Shown: positions 48,770-58,265, counted from the first letter of the stretch. The stretch: DNA of 64,000 nucleotides from Bacillus sp. REN3 (GCF_017912555.1 NZ_JAERSD010000002.1:80392-144391), one strand, 5' to 3'. The notes: generated by a model not told the origin, from the letters alone. Numbers and translations: made by a program.

Positions 48770-49831
48770 TTAAAGCAGATAAAATCCAATCCCCATTATA
48801 ACATACGCTGCTAAAAGTGTAAGCCCTTCAAACCAGTTTGTTTCGCCATCATTCGAGATGATAATTGCCAGCAGGACGGCCACTGCCATCGAAATCATTT
48901 CCGGCAATGTGAAGACAAGCGGCATGGATTTTTCGAAAAACAGTGAAATCAGCACCAGCAGCGGGGCTACGAACATCGCTACCTGCAGAGTGGAGCCAAT
49001 CGCAATTTCAACCGCGACATCCAGCTTATTCTTGTATGCCATGATAATTGCAGAAGCATGTTCTGCGGCATTGCCGACAATCGCGACAATGATGACCCCG
49101 ATGAATAGCTCTGACCAGCCAAAAGATTCCCCGACTGCCTCGAATGTGTGGACAAGATTTTCAGCCACATAGGCAACCGCTATGGTAGCGGCGAGCAGGA
49201 TGAGGGTCGCCTTGCCCCTTCCCCACTCCGGTTCTTCTTCATGTTGCGGTTCGCTTCCCTCTTCCTTATGCTGGTACACTCCCCGGTGGGTGACAAGCTT
49301 GAAGAACAGCGCGGACAAGTATAGTAAAATCAAGATAATCGAAATCCCGATGCTCAGGCTAATCGTCTTGCTTTCGTTCATGTCCATCGCAAAAACCTCC
49401 GGAATGACGAAAGCTACAATGACGGCAAACATCAACAGCCCGGAGTTATGCCTAGCATCATGCACATTGAAATATTGGCGTTTGTACTTCACCCCGCCAA
49501 TGAAAAAGGACAGTCCGGCAACAAGGAGCAAGTTCCCAAGGACAGAACCTGTCAGGGAAGCAAGGACCACACCGATCAAGCCTGCTTTCAAAGCAAAAAT
49601 GGAAATGATCAGCTCGACCGCATTCCCGAACGTCGCGTTCAGCAAGCCGCCGATACGAGGGCCGGTGACAATCGCAAGGCTTTCAGTCGCTCGTCCCATA
49701 TAGCTGGCGAGCGCGATGATCGTCAAGCAATAGATGATGAATAAAGAAATGCTCGGCCAATGCATCAATGTACCGATTACAGATAACGGAACACCCGCAA
49801 AGGTCAAAATCATAAAAATTTTATCTGCCAT
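48770..49831 (-). CDS. Ca2+/H+ antiporter, CaCA family (YfkE/ChaA)
   Basis: 353 residues, ten or eleven membrane segments. The two inverted alpha-repeats carry the ion-binding acids: ATFGNAVELIISIFAL and AIVGNAAEHASAIIMAYK. A hydrophilic acidic loop with HKEEGSEPQHEEEPE separates the halves. It exports Ca2+ in exchange for protons. The gene starts 15 nt after the OsmC stop and shares its transcript. TAGAGAGGAGTGAGGAT precedes the ATG. Confidence 0.92.
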   Translation of the reverse strand: MADKIFMILTFAGVPLSVIGTLMHWPSISLFIIYCLTIIALASYMGRATESLAIVTGPRIGGLLNATFGNAVELIISIFALKAGLIGVVLASLTGSVLGNLLLVAGLSFFIGGVKYKRQYFNVHDARHNSGLLMFAVIVAFVIPEVFAMDMNESKTISLSIGISIILILLYLSALFFKLVTHRGVYQHKEEGSEPQHEEEPEWGRGKATLILLAATIAVAYVAENLVHTFEAVGESFGWSELFIGVIIVAIVGNAAEHASAIIMAYKNKLDVAVEIAIGSTLQVAMFVAPLLVLISLFFEKSMPLVFTLPEMISMAVAVLLAIIISNDGETNWFEGLTLLAAYVIMGIGFYLL

Positions 49832-49845
49832 ATCCTCACTCCTCT

Positions 49846-50238
49846 CTAATTTTCATTGACAAATTCAAATGTCTCTTCCACTTCAATGCTGCCGATCACG
49901 GATTGGACCATCGAACAATTCTTCCTTGTCAGCACCATGGCTTTTCCGATTTTCCTCTCGTCAAGGTTGCTGCCTTCAATCTTGAAGTGGACATGGATTT
50001 TGCTGATCCTGTTCGCTTCCTCTTCAATCCGCTCGGCATCCGCTTGAATATGTATATCCTTGATTTCCATTCGCATCTTCTCTAAAACCTTGCGCAGAAC
50101 CCCGCCGCTGCAAACGGCAACGGAGGAAACCAGAAGCTGATACGGCCTGAAGCCGAATTCATCCTCACCTGCAATATCAAGCCTGCCAAAACCAACCTCT
50201 GTGTAAAAGCCGACATCGGGTTTCATTTTGAATTCCAT
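49846..50238 (-). CDS. OsmC family protein
   Basis: 130 residues. The two redox-active cysteines of OsmC/Ohr proteins are visible in SSVAVCSGGVLRKVLE and LTRKNCSMVQS. Members reduce organic peroxides or act in osmotic stress. Pairing with a Ca2+/H+ antiporter gene 15 nt downstream suggests a shared stress response. The ATG giving MEFKMKPDVG is chosen, 9 nt after GAAGGTG; other in-frame ATGs lie within the ribosome site. Confidence 0.83.
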   Translation of the reverse strand: MEFKMKPDVGFYTEVGFGRLDIAGEDEFGFRPYQLLVSSVAVCSGGVLRKVLEKMRMEIKDIHIQADAERIEEEANRISKIHVHFKIEGSNLDERKIGKAMVLTRKNCSMVQSVIGSIEVEETFEFVNEN

Positions 50239-50541
50239 GATCATCATCACCTTCATTCCAAATTTCAAGGCAGATAATTAGAAAAAATTTCCGCCAGATC
50301 CTTCTTTAAGAGATTACACTATTTTTTCCCCTAATAAAACTAAAAAAACATTGCCATAAAATATTTATATCGTTACCATAAATAGGCGGAAGACCCTCGC
50401 CCTAAGGAGCTGGCGGCAAGGCTTACACAAAAAGCCTTATGGTTGTTGGTTCCAAAAGCTTCGTGAAGAATATGGCGCCCGGATGGAAACCAGGCTCAGG
50501 GGCATTCCAAAAGAGAAATGAAAGTGTCAGAGGTCATGATT
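50239..50541. other. Divergent promoter region between osmC and the MFS gene
   Basis: Some 300 bp. The first half is AT-rich and should hold the osmC promoter; from 50380 the sequence is GC-rich with AAGGCTTACACAAAAAGCCTT, a small hairpin at 50416-50436. No gene. Confidence 0.45.
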
Positions 50542-51714
50542 ATGAAAATAAACAACAACATCCGTTTTGGGATATTAGTGAGCATTGTCGCGATTTCCGG
50601 TTTTTCACAAGGCATGCTGCTTCCCTTGATTGCCATCATCTTCGAACAGGATGGCGTTTCATCATCGCTGAATGGCATGCATGCAACTGGTTTGTATATT
50701 GGCATTTTGATTGCATCCCCGCTGATGGAGGCGCCCCTCCGCCGTTTCGGCTATAAGCCGATCATCCTGGCAGGAGGGTTGACGGTAGCTGTCTCCTTGG
50801 CGCTTTTTCCTGTATGGAAGTCCTTTTGGTTTTGGTTCATTCTCAGGCTGGCGATTGGAGTCGGGGATCATATGCTCCATTTCGCCACCCAAACGTGGAT
50901 CACCTCATTTTCTCCAAAGGACAGGCTTGGAAGGAATATATCCATCTATGGTCTATTCTTCGGGCTGGGCTTCGCTGCTGGTCCGTTGATGACCCGATTC
51001 ATTGAAATCAATGAATCGATGCCATTCATTGTGTCAGCCGCCATCAGCCTTGCCGCCTGGATGGCAGTCTGGCTGCTGAAAAATGAGCATCCAGAGCATG
51101 ATCTCGATGCCGCCTCCTTTTTTGGGACAATGAAACGGTTTGGGAAAGTTTTCAAATATGCATGGGTCGCTTTTCTTCCTCCTTTTGGCTACGGGTTTCT
51201 GGAGGCAAGCCTGAACGGGAATTTTCCTGTCTATGCGATGCGGACAGGAATCGGCGTCAGTTCCGTTGCCCTGCTTCTGCCGGCATTCGCAGTTGGGGGC
51301 ATCCTTTCCCAGCTTCCATTGGGGATTTTGAGTGACAGGCTTGGCAGGAGGAGGGTCCTTGTGGCAGTCATGCTATCCGGCTTCATCACTTTTACAGCCG
51401 CGAGATTCCTGGAGGACTCACCGGCAGGCCTGCTGGTCTGCTTCTTCGTCGCGGGCATGCTCGTTGGATCGACGTTTTCACTGGGCATCAGCTATATGGC
51501 GGACTTGCTTCCTAAGCCTCTCCTGCCTGCTGGGAACCTGATGTGCGGGATTTTCTTCAGCTTTGGCAGCATCAGCGGCCCATTCATTGGCGGAATCGCG
51601 ATTGAATGGCTCGAAGGCATCAGCTTTTTCTCTCTCATCAGCGCGATGCTTCTGCTGATTTTCCTTGCGCTGGCCTTTGTCAAACCGACAGGTCCCGAAA
51701 CAAAAAGCGCTTAA
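50542..51714 (+). CDS. MFS transporter (YfkF-like)
   Basis: 390 residues, twelve membrane segments, with the MFS loop motif between helices 2-3 degenerate and GILSDRLGRRRVLVAVML between helices 8-9 well kept. It is a drug or metabolite proton antiporter of unknown substrate, at the place of yfkF in the B. subtilis order. The ATG chosen follows AGAGGTCATGATT; an ATG two codons and another eight codons upstream are weaker. It converges on the EamA gene across a shared terminator. Confidence 0.85.
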   Translation: MKINNNIRFGILVSIVAISGFSQGMLLPLIAIIFEQDGVSSSLNGMHATGLYIGILIASPLMEAPLRRFGYKPIILAGGLTVAVSLALFPVWKSFWFWFILRLAIGVGDHMLHFATQTWITSFSPKDRLGRNISIYGLFFGLGFAAGPLMTRFIEINESMPFIVSAAISLAAWMAVWLLKNEHPEHDLDAASFFGTMKRFGKVFKYAWVAFLPPFGYGFLEASLNGNFPVYAMRTGIGVSSVALLLPAFAVGGILSQLPLGILSDRLGRRRVLVAVMLSGFITFTAARFLEDSPAGLLVCFFVAGMLVGSTFSLGISYMADLLPKPLLPAGNLMCGIFFSFGSISGPFIGGIAIEWLEGISFFSLISAMLLLIFLALAFVKPTGPETKSA

Positions 51715-51717
51715 ACG

Positions 51718-51752
51718 AACAGCCTCCCTATTTCGAAGGGAGGCTGTTTTTT
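51718..51752. terminator. Bidirectional terminator between MFS and EamA genes
   Basis: AACAGCCTCCCT / AGGGAGGCTGTT with ATTTCGA loop. The EamA stop codon lies inside the stem. Confidence 0.9.
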
Positions 51753-52669
51753 GCTGTTTTCCTTGCTGGGCGGTTCACAAGCACGATTCCCGCCACAACG
51801 AAAATAAGGCCGGCAATTACCAGGTAATGCAGCATTTCATCAAGAAGGACTGATGATAAAATCACGCCGAACACAGGTACGAGGAATAAATACAAGGACA
51901 CTTTTCCTACCTGGTTATACTTCATCACGTTGTTCCATAAAATGAATCCTGCCGCCGACAGGAAAGCCAGATAGACAAGCATCAGCAGGGAAATCAGATC
52001 GAATTCAAACGGCACAAAGCCGACCGAAAAGACCCCGATTGCTACCAGGCCGAGGGATCCCAATATCATCTGGTAAGAAGTCAAGTAAATGACCTCCATT
52101 GTGGCACTGCCGTTTTTAGCAAGAATATTTCCATAGGCCCCAGACAACATTGCCAGCATAAGAAGGATTTCACCGATGCCAAAATGAATCTCATACTCGC
52201 CATTCGGCCAATTGGCAAAAACGACTCCGGTGAAGCCAATCATCAACCCTGCCACTTTCAGGCGGTTCATCCGATCGTCAGGATAGAGGAAATGGGCGAG
52301 CAGGATCTGGAAAAAAGATGTCGTTCCCGCGATGATCGAGCCCTGTATGCCTGTTGAATAGCTCAGGCCGATATAGAACAGGACATATTGGAGGAAAGTC
52401 TGGAAAAAGCCGATTTTCAACAAGGGCCCTGCCGTTTCAGGCTTGAATTTCATCTCCCTGTTCAACATGAACAGGACAAGGATCAGCAGTCCAGCCAACA
52501 GGAAGCGGTAGCCTGCGAACAGCATTTGCTCCCCGATCTCCTCCGGCCTGATATCAAGACTTCGATAACTCAGCTTAATAAACGGAAAAGCACTTCCCCA
52601 TAGGAATGTCGCTCCAGCTGCCGACACAGCAATCCCGAGCGGATGGGTAAAAAATTCTTTTGCTCTCAT
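51728..52669 (-). CDS. EamA/DMT family transporter
   Basis: 313 residues with ten membrane segments in two EamA repeats: TFLWGSAFPFIKLSYRSL in the first and AFLSAAGFILWNNVMKYNQVG in the second. DMT exporters carry amino acids or metabolites; substrate unknown. Good start: GAGGAGACAAAAGA before ATG. Divergent from the P-type ATPase gene, with about 200 bp between. Confidence 0.87.
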   Translation of the reverse strand: MRAKEFFTHPLGIAVSAAGATFLWGSAFPFIKLSYRSLDIRPEEIGEQMLFAGYRFLLAGLLILVLFMLNREMKFKPETAGPLLKIGFFQTFLQYVLFYIGLSYSTGIQGSIIAGTTSFFQILLAHFLYPDDRMNRLKVAGLMIGFTGVVFANWPNGEYEIHFGIGEILLMLAMLSGAYGNILAKNGSATMEVIYLTSYQMILGSLGLVAIGVFSVGFVPFEFDLISLLMLVYLAFLSAAGFILWNNVMKYNQVGKVSLYLFLVPVFGVILSSVLLDEMLHYLVIAGLIFVVAGIVLVNRPARKTAKNSLPSK

Positions 52670-52819
52670 TCTTTTGTCTCCTCATGCAATAGCATAATTC
52701 TTTCAAAAATCATATACTGTATGGTAACATAAATGTGAATACTATATGTATAATTTGTTTTGGCTTTCCGCTGTCATCCTCCCGATGACAGCTTTCGTGT
52801 TTTTTAGGGGTGTTGATTG

Positions 52820-52834
52820 TGATTATTACTATCA
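52820..52834. promoter_or_regulatory. Fur/PerR-type operator candidate upstream of the metal ATPase
   Basis: TGATTATTACTATCA is a 7-1-7 inverted repeat matching the Fur consensus TGATAATnATTATCA at 12 of 14 informative positions, 40 nt upstream of the ATPase start. In B. subtilis zosA is under PerR; the PerR consensus fits less well here (10 of 14). Confidence 0.45.
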
Positions 52835-52874
52835 ATTAAGAACAAAGCCAAAAAATAAAGGAGGAAGAGAGAAA

Positions 52875-54794
52875 ATGGCACAGGGCACGAATGCACTGGG
52901 AAAACAAGAAACTGTTCCCGAGAAAACGTTCATTGAAAAAATCAAGCCGCATGCCGAACTGATTGCGGCCAGTTTAAGCGGTATCTTGATCGCAGCCGGC
53001 TGGATCCTGAGCAAGGGGGAAACAGAAACTGCCTCCGTTGTTTTATTCGTTTTGGCTTATGTGATCGGTGGATTTGCCAAAGCAAAGGAAGGCATTGAAG
53101 AAACCGTTAAAAACAAAGAATTGAATGTCGAGATGCTTATGATTTTTGCGGCGATCGGCTCGGCCATCATTGGTTATTGGACGGAAGGCGCCATCCTGAT
53201 ATTCATTTTTGCGATGAGCGGGGCGCTGGAAACCTATACGATGAACAAAAGCCGTAAAGAAATTTCCTCGCTGATGGAGCTCCAGCCAGAAGAAGCCTTA
53301 AGGATCACGAATGGGGTCGAGGAGCGCGTCCATGTTTCAGAGCTTTCGATCGGTGATTTGATTTTGGTAAAACCTGGCGAACGGATTCCGTCAGATGGCA
53401 AGGTGGCAAAAGGACAGACGACCATCGACCAGGCAGCCATCACCGGCGAATCCATCCCGGTTTCGAAGGATCCAGGCGATGAGGTGTTTGCAGGGACGGT
53501 GAACCTGACAGGCTCACTTACGGTCGAAATCACCAAACCGACAGGCGAAACCCTTTTCCAGAAGATCATCCTGCTTGTCCAGAATGCCCAGAGCGAAAAG
53601 TCCCCTTCCCAGCTGTTCATTGAAAGATTCGAGGGAACATACGTCAAGGTTGTGCTAGCTGTCGTCTTGCTGATGATGTTCCTTCCTCACTTCTTGCTTG
53701 GCTGGAGCTGGACGGAGACCTTTTACCGCGCCATGATCCTGCTAGTTGTCGCCTCACCTTGTGCGCTTGTAGCGTCGATCATGCCTGCGACACTATCAGC
53801 GATATCGAATGGCGCCAAGCATGGAATCTTGTTCAAAGGCGGCGTGCATTTGGAAAATTTGAGTAATTTGAAGGCCATTGCTTTTGATAAAACAGGGACA
53901 TTGACGAAAGGGAAACCAGAGGTAACCGATTTTATCGTCGCATCGGGGCTTATGAAGGATGAAGTCCTGCTGAAGGCTGCCTCGATCGAGAGCCATTCCA
54001 ATCACCCGCTCGCAAACGCGATTGTCAAATACGCGAAAGAAGAGCTGGGACAGGAGCTGATCCGTCCCGAAAGCATCGAGGATGTCTCCGGCTGGGGCGT
54101 GAAAGCCCACTTTGATAACGAGGACTGGAAAATCGGCAAAGCTGACTTTGTCGGCAAGGCTGCGGCAGAATCATTTGCCGACGGCGCCGCTTTGAAGCTT
54201 GCAGACGAAGGAAAAACAACCGTCTATATTGAACGGAATGGCGAGCTTGCCGCCTTGATCGCCCTGAAGGATATTGTCCGCGAAGAAACAAAACAGGCAA
54301 TCGACCTCTTGAAGTCGGAAGGGATCTATACGGTCATGCTGACAGGCGACAGCAAATACACAGCGAAGGCCATCGCGGCTGAAAGCCATGTGAACGAGCA
54401 TATCGCTGAATGCCTCCCAGAAACGAAGGTTGAGCATCTGAAGGAATTGCGTGAACGATTCGGGAATGTCGCAATGGTCGGCGACGGTATCAATGATGCA
54501 CCAGCCCTTGCCACTGCGAATGTCGGGATTGCCATGGGAGAAGGAACCGATGTCGCCCTTGAAACTGCCGACATCGTCCTGATGAAAAACGACCTGCCGA
54601 AGATTGCGGATGCAATCAATCTGTCACGGAGAATGAACCGTATCGTAAAACAAAACATTGTCTTCTCCATCCTGGTCATCATGGTCCTGATCGCGTCGAA
54701 TTTCCTGCAGCTGCTCGACCTGCCATACGGTGTAATCGGCCATGAAGGCAGTACAATCCTGGTCATCCTGAACAGCTTGCGTTTATTGAAATAA
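52875..54794 (+). CDS. Heavy-metal P1B-type ATPase (ZosA-like)
   Basis: 639 residues. TGES (190-193) is the actuator, SPC (294-296) the transmembrane metal site, DKTGTLT with phosphorylated D338, then a nucleotide domain with ESHSNHPLANAI and the hinge MVGDGINDAPA. There is no N-terminal HMA or CxxC domain. Length, SPC in place of CPC and missing HMA fit B. subtilis ZosA (637 residues, zinc uptake under peroxide stress), though cadmium/zinc/cobalt export cannot be excluded. AAAGGAGGAAGAGAGAAA marks the ATG; the frame extends 43 codons upstream through the operator candidate. Confidence 0.88.
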   Translation: MAQGTNALGKQETVPEKTFIEKIKPHAELIAASLSGILIAAGWILSKGETETASVVLFVLAYVIGGFAKAKEGIEETVKNKELNVEMLMIFAAIGSAIIGYWTEGAILIFIFAMSGALETYTMNKSRKEISSLMELQPEEALRITNGVEERVHVSELSIGDLILVKPGERIPSDGKVAKGQTTIDQAAITGESIPVSKDPGDEVFAGTVNLTGSLTVEITKPTGETLFQKIILLVQNAQSEKSPSQLFIERFEGTYVKVVLAVVLLMMFLPHFLLGWSWTETFYRAMILLVVASPCALVASIMPATLSAISNGAKHGILFKGGVHLENLSNLKAIAFDKTGTLTKGKPEVTDFIVASGLMKDEVLLKAASIESHSNHPLANAIVKYAKEELGQELIRPESIEDVSGWGVKAHFDNEDWKIGKADFVGKAAAESFADGAALKLADEGKTTVYIERNGELAALIALKDIVREETKQAIDLLKSEGIYTVMLTGDSKYTAKAIAAESHVNEHIAECLPETKVEHLKELRERFGNVAMVGDGINDAPALATANVGIAMGEGTDVALETADIVLMKNDLPKIADAINLSRRMNRIVKQNIVFSILVIMVLIASNFLQLLDLPYGVIGHEGSTILVILNSLRLLK

Positions 54795-54800
54795 CAAGAT

Positions 54801-54833
54801 ATCCCGCCGGACAGTGTCCCGGCGGGATTTTTT
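54801..54833 (+). terminator. Terminator of the metal ATPase gene
   Basis: ATCCCGCCGG / CCGGCGGGAT, followed by TTTTTTC. Confidence 0.92.
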
Positions 54834-54922
54834 CTTTAATGCGGAGTAGTCACTACTAAAACAGCGTTTTCCAATTAGGAATGACACCTTCTTTTAGAGG
54901 GCGATGGAATGTTTAACCCATT

Positions 54923-55030
54923 TTAGTGGTACCCATTTGATCCATTCGCAGAGCTTGATGTTTTTTGCTTCGGATTGCTCTTGTTGCCCTTTTGCTTTGT
55001 TCCGCCGTCCTTTTTCGTTTTCTTCGTCAT
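54923..55030 (-). CDS. 35-residue basic peptide
   Basis: MTKKTKKDGGTKQKGNKSNP followed by KQKTSSSANGSNGYH: very basic, rich in Lys, Gly, Ser and Asn, without hydrophobic core. The ribosome site AAGGGGGATTCCACT is good. It resembles minor spore-associated or RNA-binding peptides of Bacillus in composition, but I cannot place it in a known SASP family. It lies alone between the ATPase terminator and the yihY gene. Confidence 0.55.
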   Translation of the reverse strand: MTKKTKKDGGTKQKGNKSNPKQKTSSSANGSNGYH

Positions 55031-55121
55031 AGTGGAATCCCCCTTAAGAAAAAAATAAGGCTTTATGCCTCATTTTAGCTTTTGCAAAAATCGCTTGTTG
55101 TTTCCCGGAAATTTCAGGTGG

Positions 55122-55943
55122 TCAGCACCCTTCCTTTTCTTCGCTGAAATAGGCATTGATTTCGCCGCCGATAATGATGATGTATGCGGATAGATAAAGC
55201 CAGATCATCAGTACAATGATTGCCCCTATGCTGCCGTAAGTTGAGGTATAGCGCCCAAAATGGCTGACATAGTAGGAAAAACCGAGTGATACGATCACCC
55301 AGCCGGCTGTTGCGAAAATCGAGCCTGGCAACCCGCTGATACATGTGATTTTTTTATTGGGGGCAATCCAGTAAAGTCCCAGGAACACGACAAACAGGAT
55401 GACAATGCTGCTCAGCCAGCGGAACATGTTCCACACCGACAGGAATTCCTCCGTCAATCCGAACTGAGCAAACAGCCATGTCCCGATTTCCTTGCCAAAG
55501 ACAGGGAGGAGCAATGCGACAAGGAAAACAAAGATCATTGCAAACGTCAGGATGATCGACATAAGCCGGCTTACGAAGAAGGACCTCGTCTCCTCCACTC
55601 TATATGCCTTATTAAAAGCCCTGACAATCGCATTGATCCCATTGGAAGCCGACCAGATCGTCGCAATCAGTCCAATGGATAACAGCTGCGGATCCCTGTC
55701 CATGATGTCTTCGAGGCTGCTCTCAATCAGTTCCATCGACTGGGCAGGTGTATAGTCATGGAGAAAATTCAGGATATCCACTTCAGTGATCGGAAGATAT
55801 GGCAACAGCGTCACCAGGAAAATCAACAACGGAAATAAAGAAAGCAATAAGAAATAGGCAAGCTGTGCCGCAAGTGCCGGAACATCATCTTCCCCGATCC
55901 GGTGCCATATTTTCCTAAAAAAAGATATATTGACTGCCCGCAT
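55122..55943 (-). CDS. YihY/BrkB family membrane protein (YfkH-like)
   Basis: 273 residues with six membrane segments. The front motif DDVPALAAQLAYFLLLSLFP and the end motif YVSHFGRYTSTYGSIGAIIV are typical of the YihY family (once called ribonuclease BN, wrongly). Role unknown; at the place of yfkH. I choose the ATG after GGGGAGGAGGCGGGAAG; the longer frame adds 15 residues containing that site (SRGGGGK). Downstream is a weak hairpin AGGC / GCCT with a T stretch near 55060. Confidence 0.85.
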   Translation of the reverse strand: MRAVNISFFRKIWHRIGEDDVPALAAQLAYFLLLSLFPLLIFLVTLLPYLPITEVDILNFLHDYTPAQSMELIESSLEDIMDRDPQLLSIGLIATIWSASNGINAIVRAFNKAYRVEETRSFFVSRLMSIILTFAMIFVFLVALLLPVFGKEIGTWLFAQFGLTEEFLSVWNMFRWLSSIVILFVVFLGLYWIAPNKKITCISGLPGSIFATAGWVIVSLGFSYYVSHFGRYTSTYGSIGAIIVLMIWLYLSAYIIIIGGEINAYFSEEKEGC

Positions 55944-56008
55944 CTTCCCGCCTCCTCCCCTGCTTCCCTTTTCTAAGCTCTTTCCCATGATTATTATTGG
56001 CCCTGGAT

Positions 56009-56362
56009 CTACTGCTGCTCAGGGTCTGGAAGGCTTTTGGAAGCGATTTTGCTTAACGCCTCCTTTGTGTCCTTCACAAGGTCTGTGACCTCCTGGGGAA
56101 CATCTCTTATTTCCTCCACTTTTTCTGTTATGAAGGCAACATCCTCTGTTACCTGTTCAACGGTTGACCTGACTTTATTCACGGCTGCCTTTACGTCCCC
56201 AATGAACTCATTTGGATTCTTGACTACATACGCCACGTTGCCTGAGACCTTGCTGAAATCTTCCTTGACGGCCTGGCGTGTCGGTTTTTCCAGCAGGGTA
56301 ACAGCTCCTCCTGCAATTGCACCGAAGACAATGCCCATCCAAAATTTCTTAGAACTGCCCAC
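56009..56362 (-). CDS. YtxH domain protein
   Basis: 117 residues: KKFWMGIVFGAIAGGAVTLLE is the YtxH membrane segment, followed by an amphipathic helix with VKAAVNKVRSTVEQVTEDVA. It starts at GTG after AGGAGGAGAAAAGA. It lies 65 nt upstream of the yihY gene, same strand, so probably one operon. Probably a SigB-type stress protein; mechanism unknown. Confidence 0.8.
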   Translation of the reverse strand: MGSSKKFWMGIVFGAIAGGAVTLLEKPTRQAVKEDFSKVSGNVAYVVKNPNEFIGDVKAAVNKVRSTVEQVTEDVAFITEKVEEIRDVPQEVTDLVKDTKEALSKIASKSLPDPEQQ

Positions 56363-56573
56363 TCTTTTCTCCTCCTAGAAAAATTTCGCAGACGTGATCA
56401 TGATTGTCTGCTTCCTACCTACATTTTCCACGATTCCCATGTGTTCATGCAAGTCCTGAGCTATTTTTTTCAAATTGTGCACTCCGGTGGTAAATGCTTG
56501 ACTTTGGGGCAATTATCAGAATATTCTTGTTAGAGAACGTTTTTCGACAATAATTTTTTAAAGGGGGAGAAGG

Positions 56574-57929
56574 ATGACTTTTCAAGAGTGGATAGACAAA
56601 ATCAGCGGCTGGGTCTGGGGTCCGCCCCTATTGATCCTGCTTGTCGGTACGGGGTTGTATTTAACAATAAGGATTGGGTTCCTGCAGTTCAGGCTGCTTC
56701 CCTATTCATTGAAGCTTGCATTCACAAAAAGACAGGATAAGAAATCCGATGGAGACATTTCCCACTTCCAGGCATTGATGACGGCACTGGCTGCTACCGT
56801 TGGAACAGGGAATATCGCTGGTGTGGCCACAGCGGTTTTCACCGGCGGTCCCGGAGCGGTGTTCTGGATGTGGATTACAGCGTTTGTCGGCATGGCGACA
56901 AAATATGCGGAAGCGGTGCTTGCCGTCAAATACCGGGTTGAAGATCCGGATGGCGAAAAATCAGGCGGCCCGATGTACTATCTTGAGAGAGGGCTCGGGC
57001 AAAAATGGCTTGGTGTCCTGTTCGCGCTATTCGGAGCGATAGCCGCGTTCGGAATCGGGAATCTCGTACAATCCAATTCGGTCGCAAGCGTAGTAAACTC
57101 GACTTTTTCCGTTCCGGCATGGGTGACTGGACTGGTCCTGACCATCTTTACGGCGCTGGTGATCCTCGGAGGGATCAAAAGCATTGGCAAGGTGACCTCC
57201 TTTTTCGTTCCTGTCATGGCACTTTTTTATCTGATTGCCGGGCTGGTCGTCATTGTCATGAATTTTGACCTCGTCCCTTCAGCCATTGCTTTGATTTTCA
57301 CGGACGCCTTTACCGGGGAAGCTGTCGCCGGCGGCGCCATCGGCTCTGTCATCCGCTGGGGAGTTGCGCGCGGTGTTTTTTCCAACGAAGCAGGGCTTGG
57401 ATCTGCCCCGATTGCGGCCGCAGCGGCAAAGACCGATCTTCCAGGACGCCAGGCACTCGTATCGATGACGCAGGTTTTCATCGATACAATTGTGATCTGT
57501 TCGATTACCGGGATCACGATCGTCATGGGAGACTTGTATACCGGCGATCTCACAGCGGCAGACCTGACGTCCGCCACATTCGCGAAATTCCTTGGTTCTT
57601 CGGGATCGATCGTTGTGGCAATCGGACTCCTGTTCTTTGCCTCATCGACTATTATTGGCTGGTCCTATTACGGGGAAAAATGCTTCTCTTACTTATTCAG
57701 CAAGGATATTGTCATCTATTACCGGATCGCCTTCGTGGCCGCAGTTTTCATCGGGGCCGTTTCACAGCTGCAGATTGTCTGGGGCATCGCCGATATCATG
57801 AATGGACTGATGGCGTTCCCGAACCTGATTGGCCTTCTCGGCTTGTCCGGTGTAGTCGTGGCTGAGACAAGGAATATCCTAAATGCGATCAAAGAAGAAA
57901 AGAAACAGGGAAGTACCATGAGCACCTAA
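56574..57929 (+). CDS. Alanine/glycine:cation symporter (AGCS family)
   Basis: 451 residues with about ten or eleven membrane segments. The AGCS signature is AATVGTGNIAGVATAVFTGG followed by GAVFWMWITAFVGMATKYAE; later GVARGVFSNEAGLGSAPIAA. It imports alanine or glycine with Na+ or H+, like AlsT, YrbD and YflA. GGGGGAGAAGG precedes the ATG. A hairpin AATCCGGC / GCCGGATT at 57941-57966 follows the stop and should end the transcript. Confidence 0.92.
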   Translation: MTFQEWIDKISGWVWGPPLLILLVGTGLYLTIRIGFLQFRLLPYSLKLAFTKRQDKKSDGDISHFQALMTALAATVGTGNIAGVATAVFTGGPGAVFWMWITAFVGMATKYAEAVLAVKYRVEDPDGEKSGGPMYYLERGLGQKWLGVLFALFGAIAAFGIGNLVQSNSVASVVNSTFSVPAWVTGLVLTIFTALVILGGIKSIGKVTSFFVPVMALFYLIAGLVVIVMNFDLVPSAIALIFTDAFTGEAVAGGAIGSVIRWGVARGVFSNEAGLGSAPIAAAAAKTDLPGRQALVSMTQVFIDTIVICSITGITIVMGDLYTGDLTAADLTSATFAKFLGSSGSIVVAIGLLFFASSTIIGWSYYGEKCFSYLFSKDIVIYYRIAFVAAVFIGAVSQLQIVWGIADIMNGLMAFPNLIGLLGLSGVVVAETRNILNAIKEEKKQGSTMST

Positions 57930-58030
57930 AAGCTTTAGACAATCCGGCTCTCTTATGGGCCGGATTTATAATTGACTTTTCATTGTTAAAATGGAAAGAT
58001 AATTGTACAACCTTGGAGAGGATGAACGGA

Positions 58031-58255
58031 GTGGATTTATCAAAGAATACGCCTGAAAACGTTGACTTTATGATTGAGAAAATAAAAGAGCGCTTGAATG
58101 TCATGAACATTGGGGCAATCAAGTCATCCCATTTTGATGCTGAAATGTACGAAGAATTGAAGGATATCTACGAGATGATCATGAAGAAAAATAATTTCAG
58201 CCCGAACGAATTGCAGGCAATCGCCGAAGAACTAGGCAATTTGCGGAAGCAATAA
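58031..58255 (+). CDS. DUF1128 family protein (YfkK-like)
   Basis: 74 residues: VDLSKNTPENVDFMIEKIKE, then MYEELKDIYEMIMKKNNFSP and AEELGNLRKQ at the end. This is the DUF1128 family, all-helical, unknown function, at the place of yfkK. The start is probably GTG, 9 nt after GGAGAGG; an ATG three codons earlier touches that site. Confidence 0.88.
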   Translation: MDLSKNTPENVDFMIEKIKERLNVMNIGAIKSSHFDAEMYEELKDIYEMIMKKNNFSPNELQAIAEELGNLRKQ

Positions 58256-58265
58256 GGATTCCTGG

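Noticed and set aside
55055-55075. Small hairpin downstream of yihY
   Set aside because: Only a 4-bp perfect stem with a T stretch; mentioned with yihY but too weak to list as a terminator.
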